From: Planctomycetaceae bacterium
GTDB lineage: Bacteria > Planctomycetota > Planctomycetia > Pirellulales > Thermoguttaceae
Assembly: GCA_003509805.1 (NCBI GenBank)
Contig: DOMV01000460.1
Coordinates: forward strand, 1-5,336
Reading direction: 5' to 3'
DNA length: 5,336 nt
Part shown: one piece after another, positions 1 to 5,336 of the stretch
Layout: each line of letters starts with the position of its first letter
Numbering within the stretch: the first letter of the stretch is position 1
Notes under the pieces: generated by a model
Seen by the model: only the letters and a program-made list of their open reading frames with translations
Told to the model about the DNA's origin: nothing
The model's database searches: none
Made by a program: the position numbers and the translations under genes

Positions 1-28
1 TGTTCGTTTTTATCGCGTTTCCAGTATA
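1..28. repeat. Imperfect 28-nt direct repeat, copy 1
   Basis: This segment matches positions 306-333 at 24 of 28 bases, and all four differences are transitions. The shared core is ATCGCGTTTCC. The copy begins at the window edge, so its true left boundary is unknown. Together the two copies bracket almost the whole 358-bp non-coding region downstream of the DUF11-repeat gene. They could be the ends of an inserted segment, remnants of a local duplication, or members of a larger repeat family. No function can be assigned. Confidence 0.55.
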
Positions 29-42
29 TCTACTGAAAGCCA

Positions 43-191
43 TTGAAATTTCCCGAAGCCGGTCACGTGCCGCGACGGGCGGTAGGCTCCCGGCTGTGAG
101 TACACGGCGGTCGCCGATGCAAATAGGGGCCTGGAGGGGAAACGGGCGGTTGGACGGGCTGTGTTTACCAACGACTCGACCGGCTTCGGTA
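43..191. repeat. Dispersed intergenic element, copy A, with terminal inverted repeats
   Basis: The left end is TTGAAATTTCCCGAAGCCG (43-61) and the right end is ACCGGCTTCGGTA (179-191). Both are identical in copy B at 2799-2901. Within copy A, CCGAAGCCGGTC (53-64) is the exact reverse complement of GACCGGCTTCGG (178-189), a perfect 12-bp inverted repeat with a 113-nt interior. An internal block at 140-156 matches 2863-2879 of copy B at 14 of 17 positions. The copies are 149 and 103 nt long, a difference not divisible by three, so the reading frame is not kept between the ends; this argues for a non-coding element. A MITE-like or REP/palindromic-type intergenic repeat is an inference. No transposase and no clear target-site duplication are visible. 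Confidence 0.6.
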
Positions 192-221
192 GAATCCTCC
201 CGTACACAGTCCCGCGCATAA

Positions 222-294
222 CCGCCTGCCGTTCGAACGCTCTGCGCAAATACTGATAACAACAAAGGTTGAGGCGAGCGAGTGCGGCAGGCGG
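222..294. repeat. Perfect 10-bp inverted repeat with 53-nt spacer
   Basis: CCGCCTGCCG (222-231) is the exact reverse complement of CGGCAGGCGG (285-294). A small palindrome, GTTCGAAC (231-238), adjoins the left arm. The pair lies between element copy A and the second copy of the 28-nt direct repeat. It could fold as a long-loop hairpin in a transcript reading through from the DUF11 gene, or be part of a mobile element. There is no T-run after either arm, so it does not look like a standard intrinsic terminator. Confidence 0.4.
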
Positions 295-305
295 ACTTGG
301 CCAAA

Positions 306-333
306 TGTCCGTTTTCATCGCGTTTCCGGTGTA
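306..333. repeat. Imperfect 28-nt direct repeat, copy 2
   Basis: This is the partner of positions 1-28 (24 of 28 identical, same orientation, 305 nt apart). It lies 25 nt beyond the stop codon of the minus-strand DUF11-repeat gene. The match fades after position 333, where the first copy runs into element A and this copy runs towards the gene end. Confidence 0.55.
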
Positions 334-358
334 ATCGGAACGAACGGCGATCGCTTTT

Positions 359-2764
359 CTATTGGATGACGCGGGTCGATTCTTCTTTGGTGATCGGCGC
401 CTGGAGATCGTCGGAAAGCAGTTTGACGCTGATCCGGTGGTCCCCGTCGTCCAGACAACGGGCCGTCACGCGGTAGGTCTTTTCCGTTTTCGGGTCGATC
501 CGGCCGAGCGGATTGAACTGGACAATCCCGTCGTCGGCGCGGTATTTGACCGGCCCTTCGGCGGAAACGAAATTCATTCCCTTCGACAGTTGGACGCCGA
601 CGACCACGTTGGTCGAGGCTTTCGTGCCGCGATTGAGCACTTCGATTTCATAGGTCGTGTCGCGCCCGACCTCGACGAGATCCGAAAGGCATTTCACGCT
701 GAAGGAAACCGAGGCGAGCCCGTCGATCGCGACGTCGTGGAGGACTTCGCCCTTGAGACCGTTTTGACCGGCCCCGGAAAATTTCAGTTTGTGATCGCCG
801 CTCTTGACGGGCAGGGTCACCAGTTCGATCTGGCCGGCCTCCCCGGCGGGAAGTTCTTCGAGCGCCCAGTGGACGGAATGCGTCGACGATTCGTACAAAC
901 CGCTTTGATTCGTGCTCACGAATTGCATCGACGTCGGCAGTTGGCACACGAGATCGACGTTGCTTGCCGAGGCGGTCCCCGGGTTCGCGACGGTCAATTG
1001 ATAAACCGCCTTGCGGTCGAGATAACGGGTCTTCGCCCCGTCGATCTTGAGTTGAAGAACCGGGGAGAGAACGTCGATGACCGTTTTTTCTTCGGCGGAA
1101 AGATTGTTGTCCGCGCGGACGACGAGACGGTTCGCGATTTTCCCGGCGCCGACGGCCTGGACCGGGAGCGTCAGTTTCATGGTTTCTTTCGGCTTGAGTC
1201 GGCCGATCTTGTTGATCAATTGCTTGCCGTCCTTGTGGAAAAGCCCCTCGGGAACGAATTCTTCGAGAACGACGCCGTTCGCCGTGCCGCTTCCGGGATT
1301 CGAAAGAACGATGTCGAGGTTGATCGTCTCGCCGATCAGCGTTTCCCGCGGGGCTCGGACTTCGACCTTGAGCATCGGCCGGGTCACCAGAGTCGAGGCG
1401 GAAGCGCTGGAAGCAAACATGACGCGGGCGACACTGCCGATTTCACCCTCGCGAAGCGGAACGACGCACATTTCGACGACGACTTCCTTGCCCGGGTCGA
1501 TGGAACCGAGATCCCAGGCCAAATCGGTTGCCTGCGACATCGACGCCGGCGGACTGGTGGAAATCAACCGCGTCCCTTGCGGAACCTGATCGACCAGAAC
1601 GACCTCTTCGGCCGTGGTCTTGCCGGTATTGCGTATCGCGATTTTCACCACCGCCTGTTGATCGACCTGGATTTCGTCGGGCAGGATTTTTTCGAGCACC
1701 AACTGGGCGTTCTGCGGTCCGTGAATGCTCTTGGGACCCGGGATTCCGCTTCCTTCCCGGACAGGACCGGGCGATTCGTTTTCCGAAGGCGTCCGGGAAA
1801 GCGTTTCGGTGTCGTCGATCGCCGTATTGTTGTGTGCCGTGTCGTTGCGCCCGATGTTATTGCGTACGTTGTTATTGTGAAAGGTCGGCTCCGTTTCGAC
1901 GGGATTCGTATTGACCGGCGACGGCACGGACTGCGATAGTGCCGGAGAATTGCCGAAAGGGGAATCCACCTCTTCCGGAACGACAGCCGGAGTGACCGCG
2001 AAAGGGGAAATCGTTGCGTACGCTTGGGCCTGCGACGAGGCGTCCCGGGATACCGACAAACCGGGTGCCGCGGGTTTTTCCGCAGGCTTGTCAACGGGCT
2101 GTGCGGCCGGTGTTTCATTCGACGGGTGCGACGGACCGTCTCCAAACGGATCGGCGCCGAAAATGCTTTCCCCACTCAAGGGCGGTTCCAGCGCCTGCGC
2201 CGCAAACCCGCCGGCATGCGACGCAACAGGAGCGGATGAAGACGGAGCGGATGAAGCCGGAACAGGTGGAAACGGCTGCGATGTTTCCTCGAAACCGGCG
2301 GCGTCAAGGAAACTTTCCGATGAAGGGGCCTCGGGAAATTTGTCCAGCGAAAGCGCTTGTCCCCGGTCGGCCTGCGGATTCGACGTTTCCCCGCTTACCA
2401 AACGAACGGCGCCGCGCGTTTCCACGTTTCCGCTGCGAAGCGGATTGGGCTTCGGATCGGTCGCATGCGACACGATGGCGTTCGTAGCGGCGGCGTTCGT
2501 AGCGGCGGCGTTCGCGAGGAGCTCCGTTCGCGGGTCTGCCGTTTTCGGAGCCCGGGTATGGGCAACCTGTCGAACCGTACCGCTGTTCGTGCCGGCGCCG
2601 TGCCTATCGACACCGTTTAAGCCGGACTGCGAGGACGGCTGGACCAATCGGCGACCTTGGGCGGGCGTTTGGGCCTCCGCCTGTTGTTCATGAGCGTGCC
2701 GACCGAATAAACCGGCGACGAGAATCCCAAAAACGATAATCCGCCCAAAAATAATCCGTTGCAT
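359..2764 (-). CDS. Secreted protein with four DUF11-like repeats (planctomycete-type)
   Basis: This is an 801-aa protein. The N-terminus has a hydrophobic segment (residues about 4-20) and a plausible signal peptidase I site after AEA (29-31), so export is likely. Residues about 32-350 are low-complexity, rich in Pro, Ala, Ser and Asn, with an Asn-rich patch at 293-319, and look like a disordered linker. Residues about 354-799 hold four immunoglobulin-like repeats of the DUF11 type (PF01345), starting near 354, 464, 569 and 685. Each has a beta-rich opening, an 'N.G...A..V' turn (for example RNTGKTTAEEV, SNPGSGTANGV, ANPGTASASNV, NRGTKASTNV) and a following 'P.G' or similar strand. The signature LVLEKILPDEIQVDQ and the ending TKEESTRVI match a family I recognise from planctomycetes, so the C-terminus looks complete. 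A structural or cell-surface role is inferred; no catalytic motif is visible. The ATG start is supported by the signal peptide and an AAGGA site upstream. The gene diverges from the acyltransferase gene. Confidence 0.9.
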   Translation of the reverse strand: MQRIIFGRIIVFGILVAGLFGRHAHEQQAEAQTPAQGRRLVQPSSQSGLNGVDRHGAGTNSGTVRQVAHTRAPKTADPRTELLANAAATNAAATNAIVSHATDPKPNPLRSGNVETRGAVRLVSGETSNPQADRGQALSLDKFPEAPSSESFLDAAGFEETSQPFPPVPASSAPSSSAPVASHAGGFAAQALEPPLSGESIFGADPFGDGPSHPSNETPAAQPVDKPAEKPAAPGLSVSRDASSQAQAYATISPFAVTPAVVPEEVDSPFGNSPALSQSVPSPVNTNPVETEPTFHNNNVRNNIGRNDTAHNNTAIDDTETLSRTPSENESPGPVREGSGIPGPKSIHGPQNAQLVLEKILPDEIQVDQQAVVKIAIRNTGKTTAEEVVLVDQVPQGTRLISTSPPASMSQATDLAWDLGSIDPGKEVVVEMCVVPLREGEIGSVARVMFASSASASTLVTRPMLKVEVRAPRETLIGETINLDIVLSNPGSGTANGVVLEEFVPEGLFHKDGKQLINKIGRLKPKETMKLTLPVQAVGAGKIANRLVVRADNNLSAEEKTVIDVLSPVLQLKIDGAKTRYLDRKAVYQLTVANPGTASASNVDLVCQLPTSMQFVSTNQSGLYESSTHSVHWALEELPAGEAGQIELVTLPVKSGDHKLKFSGAGQNGLKGEVLHDVAIDGLASVSFSVKCLSDLVEVGRDTTYEIEVLNRGTKASTNVVVGVQLSKGMNFVSAEGPVKYRADDGIVQFNPLGRIDPKTEKTYRVTARCLDDGDHRISVKLLSDDLQAPITKEESTRVIQ
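2229..2258. repeat. Two-unit 15-nt tandem repeat inside the DUF11 gene
   Basis: Two adjacent 15-nt units, 2229-2243 and 2244-2258, differ only in the last three bases (GAC versus GCC). On the minus strand they encode the SSAPSSSAP stretch in the low-complexity linker (residues about 169-179). The 15-nt unit keeps the reading frame, so gain or loss of units would change linker length only. Confidence 0.6.
2477..2514. repeat. 15-nt in-frame tandem repeat, about 2.5 units, inside the DUF11 gene
   Basis: The unit GGCGTTCGTAGCGGC occurs at 2477-2491 and exactly again at 2492-2506, followed by a partial third copy at 2507-2514. On the minus strand it encodes the AAATNAAATNA segment (residues about 86-96) of the low-complexity linker. 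Exact identity of the two full units suggests recent slippage. The repeat is in frame. Confidence 0.7.
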
Positions 2765-2774
2765 GAGTCGATCA

Positions 2775-2779
2775 TCCTT
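2775..2779 (-). promoter_or_regulatory. Ribosome binding site of the DUF11 gene
   Basis: AAGGA on the minus strand lies 10 nt upstream of the ATG at 2764-2762. The spacing is on the long side but acceptable. It supports this start, which also gives a sensible signal peptide. Confidence 0.5.
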
Positions 2780-2798
2780 GAAAGTATACCGAAATCAC

Positions 2799-2901
2799 TT
2801 GAAATTTCCCGAAGCCGATGATTCGGGAGCTTGCCCACCGGACACAACGCAGCCCGAAGGGTAAACGAGCGGCTGGCCGAAAAACTTAACCGGCTTCGGT
2901 A
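2799..2901. repeat. Dispersed intergenic element, copy B, with terminal inverted repeats
   Basis: It shares the identical 19-mer TTGAAATTTCCCGAAGCCG (2799-2817) and the identical 13-mer ACCGGCTTCGGTA (2889-2901) with copy A at 43-191, in the same orientation. Its own terminal inverted repeat is CCGAAGCCG (2809-2817) against CGGCTTCGG (2891-2899), 9 bp. The flank just outside the left end (GTATA..GAAA, from 2784) also resembles the flank of copy A (from 24), so homology may extend about 15-20 nt further left. It is 46 nt shorter than copy A. It lies 34 nt from the DUF11 start codon, within that gene's probable 5' region. Confidence 0.6.
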
Positions 2902-2966
2902 TAAACCGGGTCTTGATGCGTTCTCCGGGCAATGATTTTCGGCCTGGAGACCAAAAAATTCCTGTC

Positions 2967-3002
2967 CGGCTTCTCCTGCGAAGGCAATCCGAAGGAGAGC
3001 CG
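2967..3002 (+). other. Candidate hairpin in the acyltransferase leader
   Basis: CGGC plus TCTCCT (2967-2970 and 2972-2977) can pair with AGGAGAGCCG (2993-3002). This gives 10 base pairs with T2971 bulged and a 15-nt loop. It is about 130 nt upstream of the acyltransferase start and has no T-run, so it is not a standard terminator. It could be a leader structure, or chance in a region of this size. Confidence 0.3.
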
Positions 3003-3124
3003 ATCCGCATCGTCTCGGGGAACGTTATCAAAATTTTTCCGGGAACGCAAGAGCAGTTTTTGTGCCGAAACCGCCGTGTTTGGCCACGCGTGTTGCGATT
3101 GGCACCAAGGTTCCATTTTTTCGC

Positions 3125-3130
3125 GGAGAG
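3125..3130 (+). promoter_or_regulatory. Ribosome binding site deciding the acyltransferase start
   Basis: GGAGAG lies 5 nt upstream of the ATG at 3136. None of the other in-frame starts (2932, 3166, 3175) has a comparable site at proper spacing, so this site favours 3136. Confidence 0.6.
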
Positions 3131-3135
3131 CAGTC

Positions 3136-4092
3136 ATGTTGACATTCCTTCCCAGTCCCCGGATAATGGAACGTATGAAAATCGTGTATCGTGCCCGGGA
3201 TTATCTCGTTTATCTCTGTCTTCGCATCCTGATTTGCGTCATTCAAGGGATGTCGCTGCCGATGGGGTACGCAAGCGCGGCGATCCTCGCCAGGCTTTTC
3301 ACCGATTACTTGCCTGCCCGACAGGAGCTGTTGCGGGAAAACCTCGGCATTGCTTTCCCGGAACTCACGGAAAAACAACGACATACATTGATCTTTCGGA
3401 TGTGGAGGCATCTTTTCATGATGCTTGTCGAAATCGCCCACGCGCCCCGGAAGATTCGCGAATGCAATTGGCCGCACAACGCCCGGCTTGTCGGCGTTCG
3501 CCCCTTGCTTTCCTATCTTCGCCAAAACCGCCCCGTTATCATCGTCACGGGGCATTACGGCAACTTCGAGATGGGCGGATTCCTGCTCGGGGTGCTCGGA
3601 TATCCGACCCATTCGGTCGCGCGAACGCTCGACAACCGCTTCGTGAACGATTTCATCAAACGTTTCCGCGAAGCGACCGGGCAATTTCTCATCTCGAAAA
3701 ACGAAGGTTACGAAGACATTCTCCGGGTTTTGGAAAACAAAGGGACCATGGCGTTCCTGGCCGATCAATCGGCCGGTCCCAAGGGATGTTTCGTCGATTT
3801 CTTCGGGCAACCGGCTTCGACCTACAAGGCGATCGCGTTGTTGAGCATGCAATACGACGCCCCGATCGTCGTTTGCGCTTCGACCCGGGATGAAGACGGC
3901 GATCTTTTTTTCCGCATGCACGCCGCCGCGCACCTTGATCCGCGCGACCTGCCGGAAGGAATCGGCAATATCAAGGAAATCACGCAATGGTACACCGGGC
4001 AACTCGAAGAACGGATTCGCGAATACCCGGAACAGTATTGGTGGATTCACAACCGCTGGAAAGAAAAACCCCGACGTGCTTCCGGCGGATGA
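3136..4092 (+). CDS. Lipid A biosynthesis-type (LpxL/HtrB family) acyltransferase
   Basis: This 318-aa protein has the length typical of LpxL/HtrB-family late acyltransferases (about 300 aa). The family transfers an acyl chain from acyl-ACP to a lipid A precursor at the inner membrane. A hydrophobic N-terminal segment (residues about 20-55) fits a membrane anchor. The catalytic HX4E motif is present as GHYGNFE (H140, E145). Further family marks are FLADQSAGPKG (207-217), close to the usual DQ..GPKG block, and PEQYWWIHNRWK (298-309), matching the conserved PEQY.W.H.R.K end. The start at 3136 is chosen for its GGAGAG site. The frame is open back to 2932, but the extra 68 residues are unlike the family; 3166 or 3175 remain possible, since similarity seems to begin near MKIVYRARDY. 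The next gene starts 6 nt after the stop, suggesting an operon. The precise acceptor lipid cannot be read from sequence, and other lysophospholipid acyl transfer is possible. Confidence 0.9.
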   Translation: MLTFLPSPRIMERMKIVYRARDYLVYLCLRILICVIQGMSLPMGYASAAILARLFTDYLPARQELLRENLGIAFPELTEKQRHTLIFRMWRHLFMMLVEIAHAPRKIRECNWPHNARLVGVRPLLSYLRQNRPVIIVTGHYGNFEMGGFLLGVLGYPTHSVARTLDNRFVNDFIKRFREATGQFLISKNEGYEDILRVLENKGTMAFLADQSAGPKGCFVDFFGQPASTYKAIALLSMQYDAPIVVCASTRDEDGDLFFRMHAAAHLDPRDLPEGIGNIKEITQWYTGQLEERIREYPEQYWWIHNRWKEKPRRASGG

Positions 4093-4095
4093 GGG
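4091..4095 (+). promoter_or_regulatory. Ribosome binding site of the GspE/PilB ATPase gene
   Basis: GAGGG overlaps the last two bases of the acyltransferase stop codon (4090-4092). It is 3 nt from the first ATG (4099) and 6 nt from the second, adjacent ATG (4102). The spacing slightly favours the second ATG. The overlap suggests translational coupling with the upstream gene. Confidence 0.5.
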
Positions 4096-4098
4096 CGC

Positions 4099-5336
4099 AT
4101 GATGGATTTGTTCTCGCAACGGCAATTACGGATCGCCCGGGAATCGCTCGATATCGACGGGCGGCTCCGGAGCGTCCTGCCGCAACTCGGCGTCCGCACC
4201 GAGGAGGAAGCCTACACGCTGCTTGCCGAAACGCTCGGGATGCGGCTTGTCGATCCGGGCAAGACGGAAATCGACGAAAACGTGTTCGCCCGGTTTCCGA
4301 CAAAAATGGTCCATCGGTTCACGCTGTTTCCGATCGCCTACGACGCGGATGGGTCGCTGATGGTCGCGACGGCCAATCCGTTCGACCTGGACGCCTTGGA
4401 TGCGGTCGCCGGGGCGGTTGCGACGGCGGTCACGCCCGTGCTCGTGTTGCCGGTCGAACTCGCGAAGCTGATCAAATCGCATCTCGGCGTCGGCGCGGAA
4501 ACGATCGACGGCTTGTTGGCCCGATCGGCCGCGGATGACGGTATCGAAGTGGAAGGCGAGATCGATTGGGATCAGTCCGGGGACGCCGAAATGGCCCGGG
4601 AAGCCTCCGTGGTCCGCCTGGTCAACGACATCCTCACCGAAGCGGTCGAAGCCCGGGCCAGCGACATCCACATCGAGGCCCAAGGGACCGGGATGAAAGT
4701 ACGTTACCGGATCGACGGCGTTCTCCAGACGCAGCCGATGCCCCCGGAAATCAACCGCTTCCAGTCGGCGATCGTGAGCCGGCTCAAAATCATGGCCCGG
4801 CTCAACATCGCGGAAAAACGGATCCCGCAGGACGGTCGGATCAAATTGAAAGTGCAGGGCCGTGAAATCGACGTCCGGCTTTCGATCATCCCGATGCTGC
4901 ACGGCGAAGGAATCGTCATGCGCATCCTCGACAAGGACCGGATGGATTTTACGTTGCGCGGCGTCGGGATGGACGACGACATTTACACGGCCTTCGGCAA
5001 ACTGATCGCGCAGCCGCACGGGATCGTCCTGGTGACGGGCCCGACCGGGAGCGGCAAGACGACCACGCTTTACAGCGCGCTCAACGAGATCAAGGACGAG
5101 GCGACCAAGATCGTCACGACCGAGGACCCGATCGAATACCAGTTGGACGGCATCAACCAGATCCAGGTCCACACGAAGGTCGGCCTCACGTTCGCCGCCT
5201 CGCTCCGGGCCATTCTCCGGCACGACCCGGACGTCGTGCTGGTCGGGGAAATTCGCGATCTTGAGACGGCGGAGAACGCGATCCAGGCGTCGCTGACCGG
5301 ACACCTCGTCTTCAGCACGTTGCACACGAACGACGC
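4099..5336 (+). CDS. gspE: GspE/PilB-family type II secretion / type IV pilus assembly ATPase (3' end outside window)
   Basis: The frame stays open from 4099 to the window end, giving 412 codons; the family usually has about 550-570 residues, so roughly a quarter is missing. These cytoplasmic hexameric ATPases power type II secretion or type IV pilus extension. Residues about 30-130 resemble the GspE/MshE N-terminal domain (T2SSE_N). A linker of about 40 residues follows, acidic near its end. From about 168 the N2 region shows SDIHIE (188-193) and VRYRIDG (201-207), then AEKRIPQDGR (238-247). The motor has Walker A GPTGSGKT (314-321, K320), an Asp box TEDPIEYQ (341-348, E346), Walker B with E384 in LVGEIRD (381-387), and a His box with H402 and H409 in GHLVFSTLHTND. 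All visible catalytic motifs are intact. The zinc-binding tetracysteine region would lie beyond the window. The symbol marks the family; pilB or another paralogue cannot be excluded without the C-terminus and downstream genes. Start is 4099 or 4102. Probably co-transcribed with the acyltransferase. Confidence 0.93.
   Translation, partial: MMDLFSQRQLRIARESLDIDGRLRSVLPQLGVRTEEEAYTLLAETLGMRLVDPGKTEIDENVFARFPTKMVHRFTLFPIAYDADGSLMVATANPFDLDALDAVAGAVATAVTPVLVLPVELAKLIKSHLGVGAETIDGLLARSAADDGIEVEGEIDWDQSGDAEMAREASVVRLVNDILTEAVEARASDIHIEAQGTGMKVRYRIDGVLQTQPMPPEINRFQSAIVSRLKIMARLNIAEKRIPQDGRIKLKVQGREIDVRLSIIPMLHGEGIVMRILDKDRMDFTLRGVGMDDDIYTAFGKLIAQPHGIVLVTGPTGSGKTTTLYSALNEIKDEATKIVTTEDPIEYQLDGINQIQVHTKVGLTFAASLRAILRHDPDVVLVGEIRDLETAENAIQASLTGHLVFSTLHTND

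Larger units (their letters stand above)
1..358. other. Gene-free, repeat-rich region downstream of the DUF11 gene
   Basis: I find no convincing gene here. A 102-codon minus-strand frame at 10-318 crosses the whole region, but it translates straight through element A and its inverted repeats, has no recognisable domain, and is best explained as chance. The region consists of the 28-nt direct repeats, element A and the 10-bp inverted repeat. I saw no hairpin plus T-run that would mark a terminator for the DUF11 gene, so the way its transcription ends is not evident. Confidence 0.6.
2765..3135. other. Divergent intergenic region between the DUF11 gene and the acyltransferase gene
   Basis: These 371 bp separate two genes transcribed away from each other, so promoters for both should lie here. 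It contains element copy B (2799-2901) and a bulged hairpin (2967-3002). I could not find a convincing sigma70-type pair for either gene. TATACT on the minus strand (2788-2783) is too close to the ribosome binding site, and TATAAA (2900-2905, plus) lacks a recognisable -35 box. Open frames on both strands in this interval show no domain and are not called as genes. Confidence 0.55.

Noticed and set aside
77..92. A GGGCGGTAGGCTCCCG-like stretch in copy A that resembles, in opposite orientation, 2824-2839 of copy B, suggesting an inverted interior.
   Set aside because: Only about 12 of 16 positions agree in a GC-rich background, which is too weak to claim an internal inversion.
10..318. A 102-codon minus-strand open frame across the downstream region, a possible small gene.
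   Set aside because: It reads through element A and its inverted repeats. The peptide over the element's end (LPKPV) reappears in copy B (IPKPV) only because the DNA is repeated, and the frame is lost by the other end.
347..354. The palindrome GCGATCGC followed by TTTT as a terminator.
   Set aside because: An 8-base palindrome has no loop to form a stable hairpin, and the T-run is on the wrong strand for the minus-strand gene that ends here.
362..1939. A 525-codon open frame on the plus strand, opposite the DUF11 gene.
   Set aside because: It is antisense to well-preserved DUF11 repeats, has no recognisable domain and is rich in Arg, Asp, Gly and Phe. This is the usual shadow of a gene with G/C-biased third codon positions.
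2783..2788. TATACT on the minus strand as the -10 box of the DUF11 gene.
   Set aside because: A start about 7 nt downstream would fall on the AAGGA ribosome binding site, and no -35 box is present at 17-nt spacing (CGGGAA).
2900..2905. TATAAA on the plus strand as a -10 box for the acyltransferase.
   Set aside because: The hexamer at 17-nt spacing upstream is CCGAAA, not -35-like. The TATA also belongs to the edge of element B, so its presence is explained by the repeat.
2932..3135. An N-terminal extension of the acyltransferase from the ATG at 2932.
   Set aside because: The 68 extra residues do not resemble the family, and a better ribosome binding site precedes 3136, which gives the usual family length.
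2795..3137. Two overlapping minus-strand frames (2795-3031 and 2886-3137).
   Set aside because: They run across element B or the acyltransferase leader, have no domain, and do not correspond to each other or to a conserved product.
3028..4125. A 365-codon minus-strand open frame.
   Set aside because: It is the antisense shadow of the acyltransferase, whose HX4E and other family motifs are intact on the plus strand.
4126..5325. A 399-codon minus-strand open frame.
   Set aside because: It is the antisense shadow of the GspE/PilB ATPase. The plus strand carries the intact Walker A, Asp box, Walker B and His box.

Overview
The window looks like an ordinary chromosomal stretch of a Planctomycetota bacterium, probably of the Pirellulales type. 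That placement is an inference. The large minus-strand gene encodes a secreted protein with four DUF11-like repeats and the LVLEKILPDEIQVDQ signature, which I recognise from planctomycete surface or secreted proteins. The lipid A-type acyltransferase and the GspE/PilB ATPase also fit a Gram-negative-type envelope. Base composition is moderately GC-rich, and the reading frames prefer G or C at the third codon position.

Layout. Positions 1-358 hold no convincing gene but are full of repeats: a 28-nt imperfect direct repeat at each end, one copy (A) of a dispersed element with terminal inverted repeats, and a separate perfect 10-bp inverted repeat. Positions 359-2764 (minus strand) encode the 801-aa DUF11-repeat protein. 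Positions 2765-3135 are a divergent intergenic region with a second copy (B) of the dispersed element and a candidate leader hairpin. Positions 3136-4092 (plus strand) encode a 318-aa LpxL/HtrB-family acyltransferase. Six bases later, at 4099, a GspE/PilB-family secretion or pilus assembly ATPase begins. It stays open to the end of the window, with 412 codons visible; its C-terminus lies outside.

The acyltransferase and the ATPase are probably co-transcribed, because they lie on the same strand 6 nt apart and the ATPase's likely ribosome binding site touches the acyltransferase stop codon. The DUF11 gene is transcribed away from them. All three products concern the cell envelope: a secreted repeat protein, outer-membrane lipid acylation, and a cytoplasmic motor for type II secretion or type IV pili. 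Nothing in the sequence links them mechanistically.

The least explained content is non-coding. Two related copies of a short element, 149 and 103 nt, flank the DUF11 gene in the same orientation. They share an identical 19-mer at one end and an identical 13-mer at the other. I see no CRISPR array, tRNA, rRNA, transposase, toxin-antitoxin pair or defence gene.
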